Source: Marivirga arenosa (GTDB lineage Bacteria; Bacteroidota; Bacteroidia; Cytophagales; Cyclobacteriaceae). Taken from it: 64,000 nucleotides of DNA. The stretch spans positions 2,878,001 through 2,942,000 of the forward strand of contig NZ_CP129968.2 in the NCBI RefSeq assembly GCF_030503875.2, read 5' to 3'. The notes beneath the pieces are model-generated. The model was not told where the DNA came from and ran no database searches. It saw only the letters and a program-made list of their open reading frames with translations. Numbering within the stretch: position 1 is the first letter of the stretch; each line of letters begins with the position of its first letter. Made by a program: the position numbers and the translations under genes. Below are positions 26,577-34,726 of the stretch, piece after piece.

Positions 26577-26584
26577 TAGTTTTG
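26577..26584 (+). promoter_or_regulatory. candidate -7 element of dnaB
   Basis: TAGTTTTG matches TAnnTTTG. It predicts a leader of about 34 bases before the ATG at 26622. The -33 position holds no TTG, being part of the inverted repeat at 26547-26568. Confidence 0.45.
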
Positions 26585-26589
26585 TTAGC

Positions 26590-26605
26590 TTTTGAAATTT
26601 CAAAA
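26590..26605. promoter_or_regulatory. 16-base perfect palindrome in the dnaB leader
   Basis: TTTTGAAATTTCAAAA is fully self-complementary and begins about six bases after the predicted -7 element, so it overlaps the transcription start. It may be an operator; as AT-rich sequence it could also be chance. Confidence 0.35.
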
Positions 26606-26621
26606 TTAAGTAGGGGAACAT

Positions 26622-28187
26622 ATGGAACAAAGGAAATCATCCGCATTGAGAATTGGTCAGAAAAACAAAAAAGTCGATTTAAGCGACAATATGGGCAAAA
26701 TACCACCTCAAGCGGTTGAATTAGAAGAGGTTGTTTTGGGAGCATTAATGCTTGAAAAAGATGCATTAACGAATGTTATTGATATTTTAAAACCAGAAAG
26801 CTTCTACAGAGAAGCACATGAAGAAATATATAAAGCCATTATCCAACTTTTCAACAATTCGGAACCAGTTGACCTTATGACGGTTACGAATCAGTTAAGA
26901 AAAAACGGGAAATTAGAATTAGTTGGCGGTTCATATTATATCACATCCTTAACATCTAGAGTTAACTCAGCTGCCAATATTGAGTACCATGCAAGAATCA
27001 TTGCAGAACAAGCAATTAAAAGACAACTGATTAAAATTTCAAGAGAAATTCAGGAGGATGCTTATGAAGACACTACTGATGTTTTTGATTTATTAGACAA
27101 AACAGAACAAGAACTTTTTGATGTAACCAACTCAAACATCAAAAAGAATTATGCTGACATGTCCTCTTTAATGAAACAAGCCTTTGTTGAGTTAGAAGAG
27201 CGTAAAAATCATACTGATGGATTAACGGGTGTACCAACTGGTTTTTCTGCATTAGATAGAGTTACGTCTGGCTGGCAAAAATCAGATATGGTGATTATTG
27301 CAGCCCGACCTGGTATGGGTAAAACAGCATTCGTGGTTTCTGCATTGAGAAATGCAGCTGTTGATTTCAAGCAGCCTGTTGCGATTTTCTCACTAGAGAT
27401 GAGTTCAGTACAGCTGGTTAACAGATTGATATCGGCAGAAGCAGAATTGGATTCAGAAAAAATCAAAAAGGGAGATTTGAAGGATTATGAATGGCAGCAG
27501 CTAGTACATAAAACTGCTGCATTAACAGAAGCCCCTATCTTCATTGATGACACTCCTGCCCTTTCGATATTAGAATTACGAGCAAAGTGTAGAAGGTTAA
27601 AACAGCAGCATGATATTCAATTAGTGGTAATTGATTATTTGCAGTTAATGTCAGGTGATAGCACAAAATCAGGAGGTGGATCAGGAAACCGTGAGCAGGA
27701 AATCGCTTCTATATCAAGGGCATTGAAGAATATTGCAAAAGAATTGAATGTACCAGTAATTGCCCTTTCTCAGTTAAGTCGTGCTGTTGAAACACGGGGT
27801 GGAGATAAAAGACCTCAACTTTCCGATTTGAGGGAGTCAGGATCAATTGAGCAAGATGCCGATATGGTAATGTTCCTTTACCGACCGGAATATTATGGAA
27901 TAACTGAAGATGAAAACGGCATGCCAACCTCAAATGTAGGTGAAGTTATTATAGCCAAGCACAGAAATGGTTCTTTAGAAACCGTACCTCTGAAATTTAT
28001 CGGTAGATTTACCAAATTCTCTGACTTGGATGCACCCGGCACAGGAGGAGAAGCGGTTCCGTATGGAACTACATTCCCATCTCAAGCAGGTGTACCTTCT
28101 GATTTTGACACCCCTAGTGCAGTAACTATGCCTAGTAAGGCTACCGGTAATGATACTTCTCAGGATTCTGACGAAGCTCCATTTTAA
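26622..28187 (+). CDS. dnaB: replicative DNA helicase DnaB
   Basis: The hexameric 5'-3' helicase of the replication fork, 521 residues. The N-terminal domain (about 27-130, PPQAVELEEVVLGALMLE) is followed by a linker and the RecA-like domain with Walker A ARPGMGKTA at about 226-234, Walker B-type VVIDYLQLM, LSQLSRAVETR and the closing LRESGSIEQDADMVMFLYRP. No intein is present. The N-terminal 25 residues are basic and the last 50 (after about 470) are rich in Gly, Pro, Ser and Asp, a low-complexity tail beyond the usual C-terminus. The start at 26622 is the ATG downstream of the predicted promoter; a later Met (Met24, MGKIPP) is an alternative. Confidence 0.96.
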   Translation: MEQRKSSALRIGQKNKKVDLSDNMGKIPPQAVELEEVVLGALMLEKDALTNVIDILKPESFYREAHEEIYKAIIQLFNNSEPVDLMTVTNQLRKNGKLELVGGSYYITSLTSRVNSAANIEYHARIIAEQAIKRQLIKISREIQEDAYEDTTDVFDLLDKTEQELFDVTNSNIKKNYADMSSLMKQAFVELEERKNHTDGLTGVPTGFSALDRVTSGWQKSDMVIIAARPGMGKTAFVVSALRNAAVDFKQPVAIFSLEMSSVQLVNRLISAEAELDSEKIKKGDLKDYEWQQLVHKTAALTEAPIFIDDTPALSILELRAKCRRLKQQHDIQLVVIDYLQLMSGDSTKSGGGSGNREQEIASISRALKNIAKELNVPVIALSQLSRAVETRGGDKRPQLSDLRESGSIEQDADMVMFLYRPEYYGITEDENGMPTSNVGEVIIAKHRNGSLETVPLKFIGRFTKFSDLDAPGTGGEAVPYGTTFPSQAGVPSDFDTPSAVTMPSKATGNDTSQDSDEAPF

Positions 28188-28275
28188 GGTAATTATTCAT
28201 ATTTAGCTTTGGTATTATGTATTTGTCCAATTAGATTTAAATTTTACTAAGCTACTATCTAAAAATCTCGGATTA

Positions 28276-29268
28276 ATGAAAGCACTTGTAATAGCAGATA
28301 ATCACAAATTAGAATTTAGAGAAAAAGAAACTCCTGCATTAAAAGAAAACCAAGTACTTATTAAAATTCAGGCAGTCGCCCTTAATCATAGAGATCAATT
28401 TATAAGAGAAGGCAAATACCCTGGAATAAAAATTGGAACTACTTTAGGTTCTGATGCATGCGGACGGGTTATTGAAACAGGAGAAAAAGTTGATGAAGTA
28501 TGGAAAGGAATGGATGTATTAATCAATCCTAATGTGGGATGGGGTGAAAACCCTAACGTACAAGCTCCAGATTACCATATATTAGGAACCCCAACCGATG
28601 GCTTGTTCTGTGAATATGTGGCTATAGATGTTAATAAAATAGCTGAAAAACCTACACACCTTGATGCTGAGATCGCAGCAGCATTACCTTTAGGCGGTAT
28701 GACAGCCTACAGAGCATTATTTCATCATGGGAAATGTGAAGCAGGAAGTAAAGTTTTAATTTCTGGTGTTGGCGGTGGTGTAGCTCAATTTGCTTTTCAA
28801 TTTGCCTTAGCAAAAGGGGCTGAAGTCTTCGTAACTTCAAGTGATGAAAATAAAAGATCTAAAGCCATAGAACTTGGTGCATCAGCAGCATTTAATTACA
28901 AAGATGAGAATTGGACAAAAGAAGCAAAAGAGAAATCAGGAGGTTTTGATATAGTGATTGACAGTGCAGTTGGAGATGGTTTGAATGACCTTATTAAATT
29001 AATGAACCCAGCAGGACGGATCGTTTTTTATGGGGCTACCAATGGGAAGCCAAAAGATATAGATGTTTTCAGAATGTTTTGGAACCAGATAACCCTTCAG
29101 GGAAGCACAATGGCTAATGATGATGAATTCAAAGCTATGCTTACTTTTGTCAAGAAAAACAGAATTGAACCTATAATTGATTCCATTAGACCTTTTGAAA
29201 ATATAGTAGAAGCCTTCGATAAAATGAAAGAAGGTAAACAGTTTGGGAAATTAGTAGCTAAATTTTAA
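28276..29268 (+). CDS. zinc-independent MDR oxidoreductase (quinone oxidoreductase-like)
   Basis: A 330-residue medium-chain dehydrogenase/reductase. The GroES-like domain (1-130) has LNHRDQFIREGKYPG and GSDACGRV, and the nucleotide-binding domain has GGMTAYRAL and VLISGVGGGVAQFAFQFA. The Cys and His that bind catalytic zinc, and the four-Cys structural zinc loop, are absent, so it is of the zinc-independent type, such as NADPH:quinone reductases or enoyl reductases. The substrate is unknown. It probably forms a single-gene unit with a hairpin 32 bases after its stop. Confidence 0.87.
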   Translation: MKALVIADNHKLEFREKETPALKENQVLIKIQAVALNHRDQFIREGKYPGIKIGTTLGSDACGRVIETGEKVDEVWKGMDVLINPNVGWGENPNVQAPDYHILGTPTDGLFCEYVAIDVNKIAEKPTHLDAEIAAALPLGGMTAYRALFHHGKCEAGSKVLISGVGGGVAQFAFQFALAKGAEVFVTSSDENKRSKAIELGASAAFNYKDENWTKEAKEKSGGFDIVIDSAVGDGLNDLIKLMNPAGRIVFYGATNGKPKDIDVFRMFWNQITLQGSTMANDDEFKAMLTFVKKNRIEPIIDSIRPFENIVEAFDKMKEGKQFGKLVAKF

Positions 29269-29299
29269 CAACACTCCTAAACTCTATCATTTACTGCTT

Positions 29300-29322
29300 C
29301 AATAACATTGTTATTGTTTTTT
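29300..29322 (+). terminator. weak terminator after the MDR oxidoreductase
   Basis: CAATAACA (29300-29307) and TGTTATTG (29309-29316) form an AT-rich hairpin with a minimal loop, followed by six T. The stem has few G-C pairs, so efficiency is doubtful; an operator for the next gene is the alternative. Confidence 0.4.
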
Positions 29323-29347
29323 AACCATCATTTATTGATATTACACA

Positions 29348-30130
29348 ATGATAGAATGGATGGAGTTCATTTATGATTATTTCTCTCGAGCATTTTGGAA
29401 TATCTCTTATCGATACTTCATAACTGCCAGCATAGCTTTTGTTAGCTTTTATATCATATTCAGAAAGTTAGTTGCAAGTCGAAAAATTCAAGATAAGTTT
29501 CCAAAATTGAATGACTACGGACGTGATATTGGATATTCAACACTTACCATTTTCATTTTTACAGTAATTGCAGTTCTCAGCTTAAAAACCTTTGCAGAAT
29601 ACTCTTTGATTTACGATTCCATTTCGGATATGCCAAAATGGTACTATTTCACTTCTTTAGGCCTAATGTTTATCCTTCATGATTTCTATTTTTATTGGAT
29701 GCATAGAATTATGCACCACCCAAAATTATATAGATACATTCACAAAGTTCACCACACCTCTACAAACCCTTCACCTTGGACAGCTTATGCTTTTCATCCC
29801 TTAGAGGCAATTATTGAAGCAGGTATTATTACTTTAATCGCTTTTACAATTCCAGCTCATAGAAGTGCAATTGCTATATTTTTCATTTTTCAGATAATTT
29901 ATAACGTATATGGACATACCGGCTATGAATTGTGGCCAAAAAACTTCCACAAGACTTGGATCGGGAGATTCGTAAATACCTCGGTAGCCCATAATATGCA
30001 TCATAAAAAATTTCATGGAAACTACGGATTATATACACTACTTTGGGATAGAGTTTTCGGTACAATCCGAAAGGATTATAACACTGATTATGAGAACCTT
30101 TTTCTTAAAAACAAACATCAAAATCAGTGA
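29348..30130 (+). CDS. sterol desaturase/fatty acid hydroxylase family membrane protein
   Basis: A 260-residue integral membrane di-iron protein. Histidine motifs of the family are complete: His111 and His119 (HDFYFYWMH), His123/124 (MHHP), His132 and His135/136 (HKVHH), His150, His190, His215 and His218/219 (HNMHH), His223. About four membrane segments surround them (near 25-40, 62-80, 100-115, 150-190). Such enzymes hydroxylate or desaturate lipids with O2; in Bacteroidota the substrates may be carotenoids, fatty acids or hopanoid-like lipids, and none can be chosen here. Its 3' end overlaps the convergent 82-residue gene by seven bases. Confidence 0.88.
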   Translation: MIEWMEFIYDYFSRAFWNISYRYFITASIAFVSFYIIFRKLVASRKIQDKFPKLNDYGRDIGYSTLTIFIFTVIAVLSLKTFAEYSLIYDSISDMPKWYYFTSLGLMFILHDFYFYWMHRIMHHPKLYRYIHKVHHTSTNPSPWTAYAFHPLEAIIEAGIITLIAFTIPAHRSAIAIFFIFQIIYNVYGHTGYELWPKNFHKTWIGRFVNTSVAHNMHHKKFHGNYGLYTLLWDRVFGTIRKDYNTDYENLFLKNKHQNQ

Positions 30131-30372
30131 TTTCTTAACGAATCAATAAGTTCCTTTTTATTCATTTTAGATCGCCCTTCGATTCCTACTTTTTGAGCCT
30201 GATCTTTTAATTCATCAACTGTCCATTCCTCATATGCAGCAGACTTCCCTCCTTTTTTACCAGAATCAGGGGTATTTGCTATTCGAGCAGCCTTCTCTTT
30301 ACTCATACCTTTATCTCGTAAAGCTTCGTATTGTTCTTCGTTTTTTATGCTTGGTATATTATCTTTTCCCAT
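30124..30372 (-). CDS. small Rho-N-like domain protein (DUF7218-like)
   Basis: An 82-residue charged protein. The first half (EEQYEALRDKGMSKEKAARI) is a helix-rich stretch common to a family of small bacterial proteins, and the second half (WTVDELKDQAQKVGIEG then SKMNKKELIDSLRNH) is the SAP/Rho N-terminal fold that often binds nucleic acid. Gly/Lys/Ser between the halves is a flexible linker. Related small proteins are known as stress-associated, but I have no firm function. Ends seven bases inside the sterol-desaturase gene on the opposite strand. Confidence 0.8.
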   Translation of the reverse strand: MGKDNIPSIKNEEQYEALRDKGMSKEKAARIANTPDSGKKGGKSAAYEEWTVDELKDQAQKVGIEGRSKMNKKELIDSLRNH

Positions 30373-30464
30373 TTTTTATAAAAGCTTTTTTTATTTAACC
30401 GTTTATAAGAGTGAAGGTTACTATAAAGAATGAAGATTATATTCGAATAGTATAGGATTAATAA

Positions 30465-30857
30465 TCAAATACTTTCTTTATCCAAATACTCTTCCCCTGA
30501 CATTACAGGGTCTAAATTTTCTAATTCTTCCATGGTAAAAATTCTAGAACGAATTAAAAACCGAACTCCCATAGGAATTTCTAAAGAAAAGCTTGAGCCT
30601 CTTCCTTCTGTTACATCCAGGGTTAAATGGGTATGCTTCCAGTATTCAAACTGATCTTTGCTCATAAAGAAATCACAACCATATACTTGACCTAACCAGA
30701 TATCACCTCCCCCCACTTTAAAATCACCTTTTTCAAAACACATAGGAGAAGAACCATCACAGCATCCTCCACTCTGATGAAACATTAATTCTCCAAAGCG
30801 ATCTCTTAATTCATCTATTGTTTCTATTGCTCTGTCAGTAATTGATACTCTTTCCAT
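30465..30857 (-). CDS. DUF779 family protein, companion of aldehyde dehydrogenase
   Basis: A 130-residue DUF779 protein. It has the conserved FHQSGGCCDGSSPMCF (about 27-42) with three Cys that could bind a metal, GGGDIWLGQVYGCDFFMS, and WKHTHLTLDVTEGRGSSFSLE. The family is found next to acetaldehyde-type aldehyde dehydrogenases in many bacteria, as here (gene 31049-32572 upstream on the same strand). Its biochemical role is not established. The 191-base gap to the dehydrogenase contains two palindromic repeats, so the two genes may be transcribed together with an unusual spacer or separately. Confidence 0.88.
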   Translation of the reverse strand: MERVSITDRAIETIDELRDRFGELMFHQSGGCCDGSSPMCFEKGDFKVGGGDIWLGQVYGCDFFMSKDQFEYWKHTHLTLDVTEGRGSSFSLEIPMGVRFLIRSRIFTMEELENLDPVMSGEEYLDKESI

Positions 30858-30881
30858 AATTTACTGCTGTTCTAGTATTGA

Positions 30882-30965
30882 AAAACCTGTCAGGTTTTCT
30901 AAAATTTAGATGATAAAAATGACCTAATTTTGTAGTGATCAAGTAGTTTAAACCTGACAGGTTTA
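30882..30965. repeat. pair of inverted palindromic repeats (REPIN-like)
   Basis: AAAACCTG-T-CAGGTTTT (30882-30898) and TAAACCTG-A-CAGGTTTA (30949-30965) are each near-perfect palindromes, and they are reverse complements of each other (the centre base is T in one and A in the other). They are 50 bases apart, and TCTAAA-A-TTTAGA (30898-30910) forms a third palindrome beside the first. The layout resembles a two-unit REP element. No further copy was noticed in this window. Confidence 0.55.
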
Positions 30966-31048
30966 TTTTCTTAATGATAGTATAAAAGAATAGGTTGTAA
31001 ATGAATCTCCTTACTTAAAACCTATAACTTTCTACTTAAAAGAATCTA

Positions 31049-32572
31049 CTAAAAGAATCCTAATTTATTTTTATCATATGAGATCAACATATTCTTAGTC
31101 TGGCGATAGTGATTCAACATCATTTTATGCGTTTCTCTACCAAATCCAGATTTTTTATAGCCTCCGAATGGAGCATGCGCTGGATAAGCGTGGTAACAAT
31201 TTACCCATACACGACCCGCTTTAATCGCTCTAGGTACTTGATATAACTCATGAGCATCTCTACTCCATAATCCCGCACCTAATCCATACATAGTATCATT
31301 TGCTATTTCAATAGCTTCATCTACATCTTTAAATGTAGTTGCTGATGTAACAGGGCCAAAGATTTCTTCCTGGAATACTCTCATCTTATTATGGCCTTTA
31401 AAAATAGTAGGTTCAATATAATAACCATTTTCTAAGCCTGAGTTTAAACCTGCTTTCACTCCTCCACATAATACTTCAGCACCTTCTTGTTTACCAATTT
31501 CAAGGTAAGATAATATTTTCTCAAATTGATCATTCGAAGCTTGAGCACCCATCATGGTATCTTCAGCAAGCGGATGTCCCATTTTAATTGCTTTAGTTCT
31601 TTCAACCACTCTTTTTAAGAAGTCATCGGCAATATCCTCATGGACCAAGATTCGGGAAGGACAAGTACAAACCTCTCCTTGATTAAGAGCAAACATTACG
31701 GCTCCTTCTATCGCTTTATCCAAAAACTCGTCATCCTTATCCATGACAGATTTCATGAATACATTAGGAGATTTACCCCCTAATTCCATCGTCACTGGTA
31801 TCAAGTTTTCAGAAGCATACTGCATAATCAATCTACCTGTAGTGGTTTCACCCGTAAAAGCTACCTTAGCAACTCTATCAGATTGTGCTAAAGGCTTACC
31901 AGCTTCGGGTCCAAAACCTGTCACTACATTTAATACTCCAGCAGGGACAACATCTTTTATTAACTCCATTAAAACCATAATGGAAGTTGGAGTTTGCTCA
32001 GCAGGTTTCACTACCGTGCAGCAACCTGCTGCTAGTGCAGGTGCAATTTTCCAAGTTGCCATTAACAGAGGGAAGTTCCAAGGAATAATTTGTCCTACTA
32101 CACCTAAAGGTTCTTGTAAGTTAATACTTACGGTATGTTCATCATGCTCGGACATGGTACTTTCATCCGCTCTAATTGCCCCAGCAAAATAACGGAAGTG
32201 ATCTACGCAAAGTGGTAAATCTGCCGCTCTTGTTTCTCTTAATGCCTTACCATTATCAATAGTCTCAACTCGCGCAAGCATTTCTAGATTCTCTTCAATA
32301 ATATCAGCAATTTTTAGTAAAACGTTAGCCCTCGCAGCAGCAGGAGTTTTTGACCAGGTTTCAAAAGCCTTGTGAGCCGCATCTAAAGCCAAATTTATAT
32401 CTTCTTTTGTTCCTCTTGCAGCCTTTGTAAAAGGCTTTCCATCAACAGGGCTGATATTGTCAAAGTATTCTCCTTTGGTTGGTTTCACCCATTCTCCTCC
32501 AATAAAGTGTTCGTACTGCGCCTTGAAAGTTGGACGCTCCACTGTTTTGTGAGTCATTTCTAATGTTTCCAT
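31049..32572 (-). CDS. aldehyde dehydrogenase (acetaldehyde type)
   Basis: A 507-residue NAD(P)-dependent aldehyde dehydrogenase. Seen: IIPWNFPL with Asn166 of the oxyanion hole, Glu264 in MELGGKSPN, and nucleophile Cys302 in [11 protein letters not shown] (a second Cys follows at 304). The sequence style (FIGGEWV at the start, [14 protein letters not shown] at the end) fits ExaC/AldA-like enzymes that oxidise acetaldehyde and other short aldehydes to acids. It heads a unit with DUF779 and is divergent from an AraC-type regulator. A direct repeat with 21-base period (32624-32662) lies 52 bases or more upstream and is a good candidate site for that regulator. Confidence 0.94.
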   Translation of the reverse strand: METLEMTHKTVERPTFKAQYEHFIGGEWVKPTKGEYFDNISPVDGKPFTKAARGTKEDINLALDAAHKAFETWSKTPAAARANVLLKIADIIEENLEMLARVETIDNGKALRETRAADLPLCVDHFRYFAGAIRADESTMSEHDEHTVSINLQEPLGVVGQIIPWNFPLLMATWKIAPALAAGCCTVVKPAEQTPTSIMVLMELIKDVVPAGVLNVVTGFGPEAGKPLAQSDRVAKVAFTGETTTGRLIMQYASENLIPVTMELGGKSPNVFMKSVMDKDDEFLDKAIEGAVMFALNQGEVCTCPSRILVHEDIADDFLKRVVERTKAIKMGHPLAEDTMMGAQASNDQFEKILSYLEIGKQEGAEVLCGGVKAGLNSGLENGYYIEPTIFKGHNKMRVFQEEIFGPVTSATTFKDVDEAIEIANDTMYGLGAGLWSRDAHELYQVPRAIKAGRVWVNCYHAYPAHAPFGGYKKSGFGRETHKMMLNHYRQTKNMLISYDKNKLGFF

Positions 32573-32599
32573 AGTATATAGTTTTAATTTTTATATACT
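32573..32599. promoter_or_regulatory. inverted repeat in the aldehyde dehydrogenase leader
   Basis: AGTATATA (32573-32580) and TATATACT (32592-32599) are exact reverse complements with an 11-base loop, directly before the ATG. In the mRNA this hairpin could hinder or set ribosome access. The arms are AT-rich, so this is tentative. Confidence 0.25.
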
Positions 32600-32623
32600 C
32601 TCAATATGCATTATTATATTCCT

Positions 32624-32662
32624 AATTATTTTGTTATGAGTATCAATCATTTTGCTATGAAT
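32624..32662. promoter_or_regulatory. 21-base-period direct repeat, candidate AraC-type operator
   Basis: AATTATTTTGTTATGAGT (from 32624) and AATCATTTTGCTATGAAT (from 32645) agree at 15 of 18 bases, with an identical phase of 21 bases, two helical turns. AraC-family proteins bind such direct half-sites. It lies between the aldehyde dehydrogenase and the divergent AraC-type regulator gene, closer to the dehydrogenase promoter region. Confidence 0.55.
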
Positions 32663-32791
32663 CTAATTTTCAGAATTAATTAAAATTTACTAAATTGAAA
32701 GACTGTGAAAACAAGTGAATAATTGAGTAAATCACTGATTTATAACAGTATAAATATGGAATAGACTACAATTAAATTACTAAGATAAATT

Positions 32792-33727
32792 ATGAATGAT
32801 TTAATAAAACCTTATCAAATACCTCTTAAAACTGAGAATTCATTATTTACTTTAGTAGAAAACAGAACAGCTTACACTTATGATAGCTGTGAACTCAATG
32901 TATTTGAGACCCATCAAAAAGCAGAGGATGTGAAATTGGTATTCAATGATTTTGTTTTCACTTCCATGTTGAGAGGAAAAAAAATAATGCACTTAGAAAA
33001 CAAAGAGTCATTTGAATATTTACCTGGTGAATCTGTTATAGTAGGCCCAAACGAAATCATGGAAATTGATTTTCCTGAAGCTAAAGAAGATCAACCGACA
33101 CAATGCATAGCTCTGGCTATTTCACAACATCTAATTGACTTCACTTTAGAAATGTTAAATGAAAAACACCCTAAAGTTTTAGATCAAGAAAAGTGGGAAA
33201 TTGACCCTAGTGTTCACCATATAATTAATAATCAAGAATTAATTAATACAGTCAATAGAATTATTAAGATTTCAAAATCTGAAAACAGCGTTACTAAAGA
33301 TTTATATATAGATCTGGCAATGAAAGAAATGATTATTAGGTTGATGCAAACCCAGGCTCGTCATGTTTTTACTTCCTCTATTCAGACTTTATCAAATCAT
33401 CATCCTTTGGCCTACGCTATTGAAATTATACAAAGTAAAATCACCGAAAAAATAGATTTCGATAAATTAGCTAATGCTGCATGCATGAGTAGAGCATCAT
33501 TCTTTAAAAAATTTAAAGAAACTTTTGGTTACACTCCAGGTCAATATGTATTATCTGAAAGGATTAAATTAGCAAAACAATGGTTAAAAAAATCAAATTG
33601 CAGTATAACCGAAGCTTGTTTTAATTCAGGTTTTGAAAACCTATCGCACTTTACTAGTACTTTCAAAAAAGAAACTGGTTTATCTCCATCTTCTTTTCAA
33701 AAACAGTTTAGATTACATGCCAATTAA
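32792..33727 (+). CDS. AraC family transcriptional regulator
   Basis: A 311-residue regulator. The N-terminal part (about 15-190) is a cupin-like or mixed sensor domain with FEYLPGESVIVGPNEIMEIDF; the C-terminal AraC/XylS double helix-turn-helix is at about 207-308 (ACMSRASFFKKFKETFGYTPG, given here in two parts: ACMSRASFFKKF and KETFGYTPG; then SITEACFNSGFENLSHF and FKKETGLSPSSF). It is divergent from the aldehyde dehydrogenase unit with 219 bases between. The simplest model is activation of that unit when aldehyde or alcohol is present. The glutaminase gene follows on the same strand after 72 bases but is metabolically unrelated. Confidence 0.93.
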   Translation: MNDLIKPYQIPLKTENSLFTLVENRTAYTYDSCELNVFETHQKAEDVKLVFNDFVFTSMLRGKKIMHLENKESFEYLPGESVIVGPNEIMEIDFPEAKEDQPTQCIALAISQHLIDFTLEMLNEKHPKVLDQEKWEIDPSVHHIINNQELINTVNRIIKISKSENSVTKDLYIDLAMKEMIIRLMQTQARHVFTSSIQTLSNHHPLAYAIEIIQSKITEKIDFDKLANAACMSRASFFKKFKETFGYTPGQYVLSERIKLAKQWLKKSNCSITEACFNSGFENLSHFTSTFKKETGLSPSSFQKQFRLHAN

Positions 33728-33799
33728 GATTTAGTTCTTTTGATTTAAGATTATTGTATCTTGACCAGTTAATTACCGTAGGCATAGAAAAACTTTAAT

Positions 33800-34717
33800 T
33801 TGAAAGACTACAATAGATTATTAGACGATATATTAAACACAGTAAATTCTGTAAAACATCCTGGTTCGGTTGCTTCCTATATACCAGAATTAGCTAAAAT
33901 AGATCCTGATAAATTTGGTATATCCTTACAATTTGTGAATGGGGAAACCTATAATGCTGGTGATTATAATGAAAGGTTCTCTATTCAAAGTATTTCAAAA
34001 GTATTTACTCTGAGCATGGCCATCCAATCCATTGGGGACAAAGTATGGGATAGAGTGGATGTGGAACCTTCAGGTGATCCCTTTAACTCTTTAGTGCAGT
34101 TAGAACATGAAGAAGGTATTCCAAGAAATCCATTTATCAACTCAGGGGCCATTGTGATATGTGATATTTTATTCTCGGAATTAGAAAATCCGAAAGAGGA
34201 ATATTTAAAATTTATCCATGAGCTAAATGGATCCGATAAAATTAAGTACAATGAGTTGATCTACAAATCTGAAAAAAGTAAAGGATATCGAAATATTGCA
34301 ATGGCAAACTTTATCAAAAGTTTTAAAAATTTAGATAATGACCCTGAAGATGTTTTAGATTTCTATTTTTACACTTGCTCGATCGATATGAGTTGTGTAG
34401 AGCTAGCTTGGTGTTTTCAATTGTTTGCCCAACATGGGAAACAAGCTGCAGATGGCACTTTATTTCTTGATCCTAATCAGATCAAAAGAATAAATGCCAT
34501 AATGCTTACTTGTGGTTTTTATGATGAATCGGGTGAATTTGCTTTCCGCGTTGGCTTACCCGGTAAAAGTGGTGTTGGAGGTGGAATTGTCGCTGTTCAT
34601 CCAGGAGAATATAGCATAGCTGTATGGAGTCCCAAACTAAACGAGAAAGGGAACTCCGCTAAAGGAATGCATGCTTTAGAGCTTTTTACCACGCATATAG
34701 AGAAATCTATCTTTTAG
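33800..34717 (+). CDS. glsA: glutaminase A
   Basis: A 305-residue serine-dependent glutaminase of the beta-lactamase-like fold; hydrolyses glutamine to glutamate and ammonia in the cytoplasm. The catalytic pair is Ser64 and Lys67 in SIQSISKVF. Also seen: the family patterns EPSGDPFNSLVQLE, NPFINSGAIV, YFYTCSIDMSC and LPGKSGVGGGI. Length is standard. The start is TTG at 33800; no in-frame ATG lies nearby upstream. Confidence 0.95.
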   Translation: MKDYNRLLDDILNTVNSVKHPGSVASYIPELAKIDPDKFGISLQFVNGETYNAGDYNERFSIQSISKVFTLSMAIQSIGDKVWDRVDVEPSGDPFNSLVQLEHEEGIPRNPFINSGAIVICDILFSELENPKEEYLKFIHELNGSDKIKYNELIYKSEKSKGYRNIAMANFIKSFKNLDNDPEDVLDFYFYTCSIDMSCVELAWCFQLFAQHGKQAADGTLFLDPNQIKRINAIMLTCGFYDESGEFAFRVGLPGKSGVGGGIVAVHPGEYSIAVWSPKLNEKGNSAKGMHALELFTTHIEKSIF

Positions 34718-34726
34718 ACTTCTTTA

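Noticed and set aside
26452..26766. 104-codon minus-strand frame across the mpl-dnaB gap
   Set aside because: It overlaps the dnaB start and the mpl promoter, has no family pattern, and its amino acid mix looks like a reading of noncoding DNA.
30925..30932. Plus-strand TAATTTTG between DUF779 and aldehyde dehydrogenase genes
   Set aside because: Exact -7 match but it points into the 3' end of the dehydrogenase gene in antisense direction, with no -33 box; probably chance, though an antisense RNA is not excluded.
31743..32192. 149-codon plus-strand frame opposite the aldehyde dehydrogenase
   Set aside because: It is the antisense shadow of a strongly conserved gene; composition rich in Thr, Pro and Ala follows from the dehydrogenase codons, and no signal supports it.
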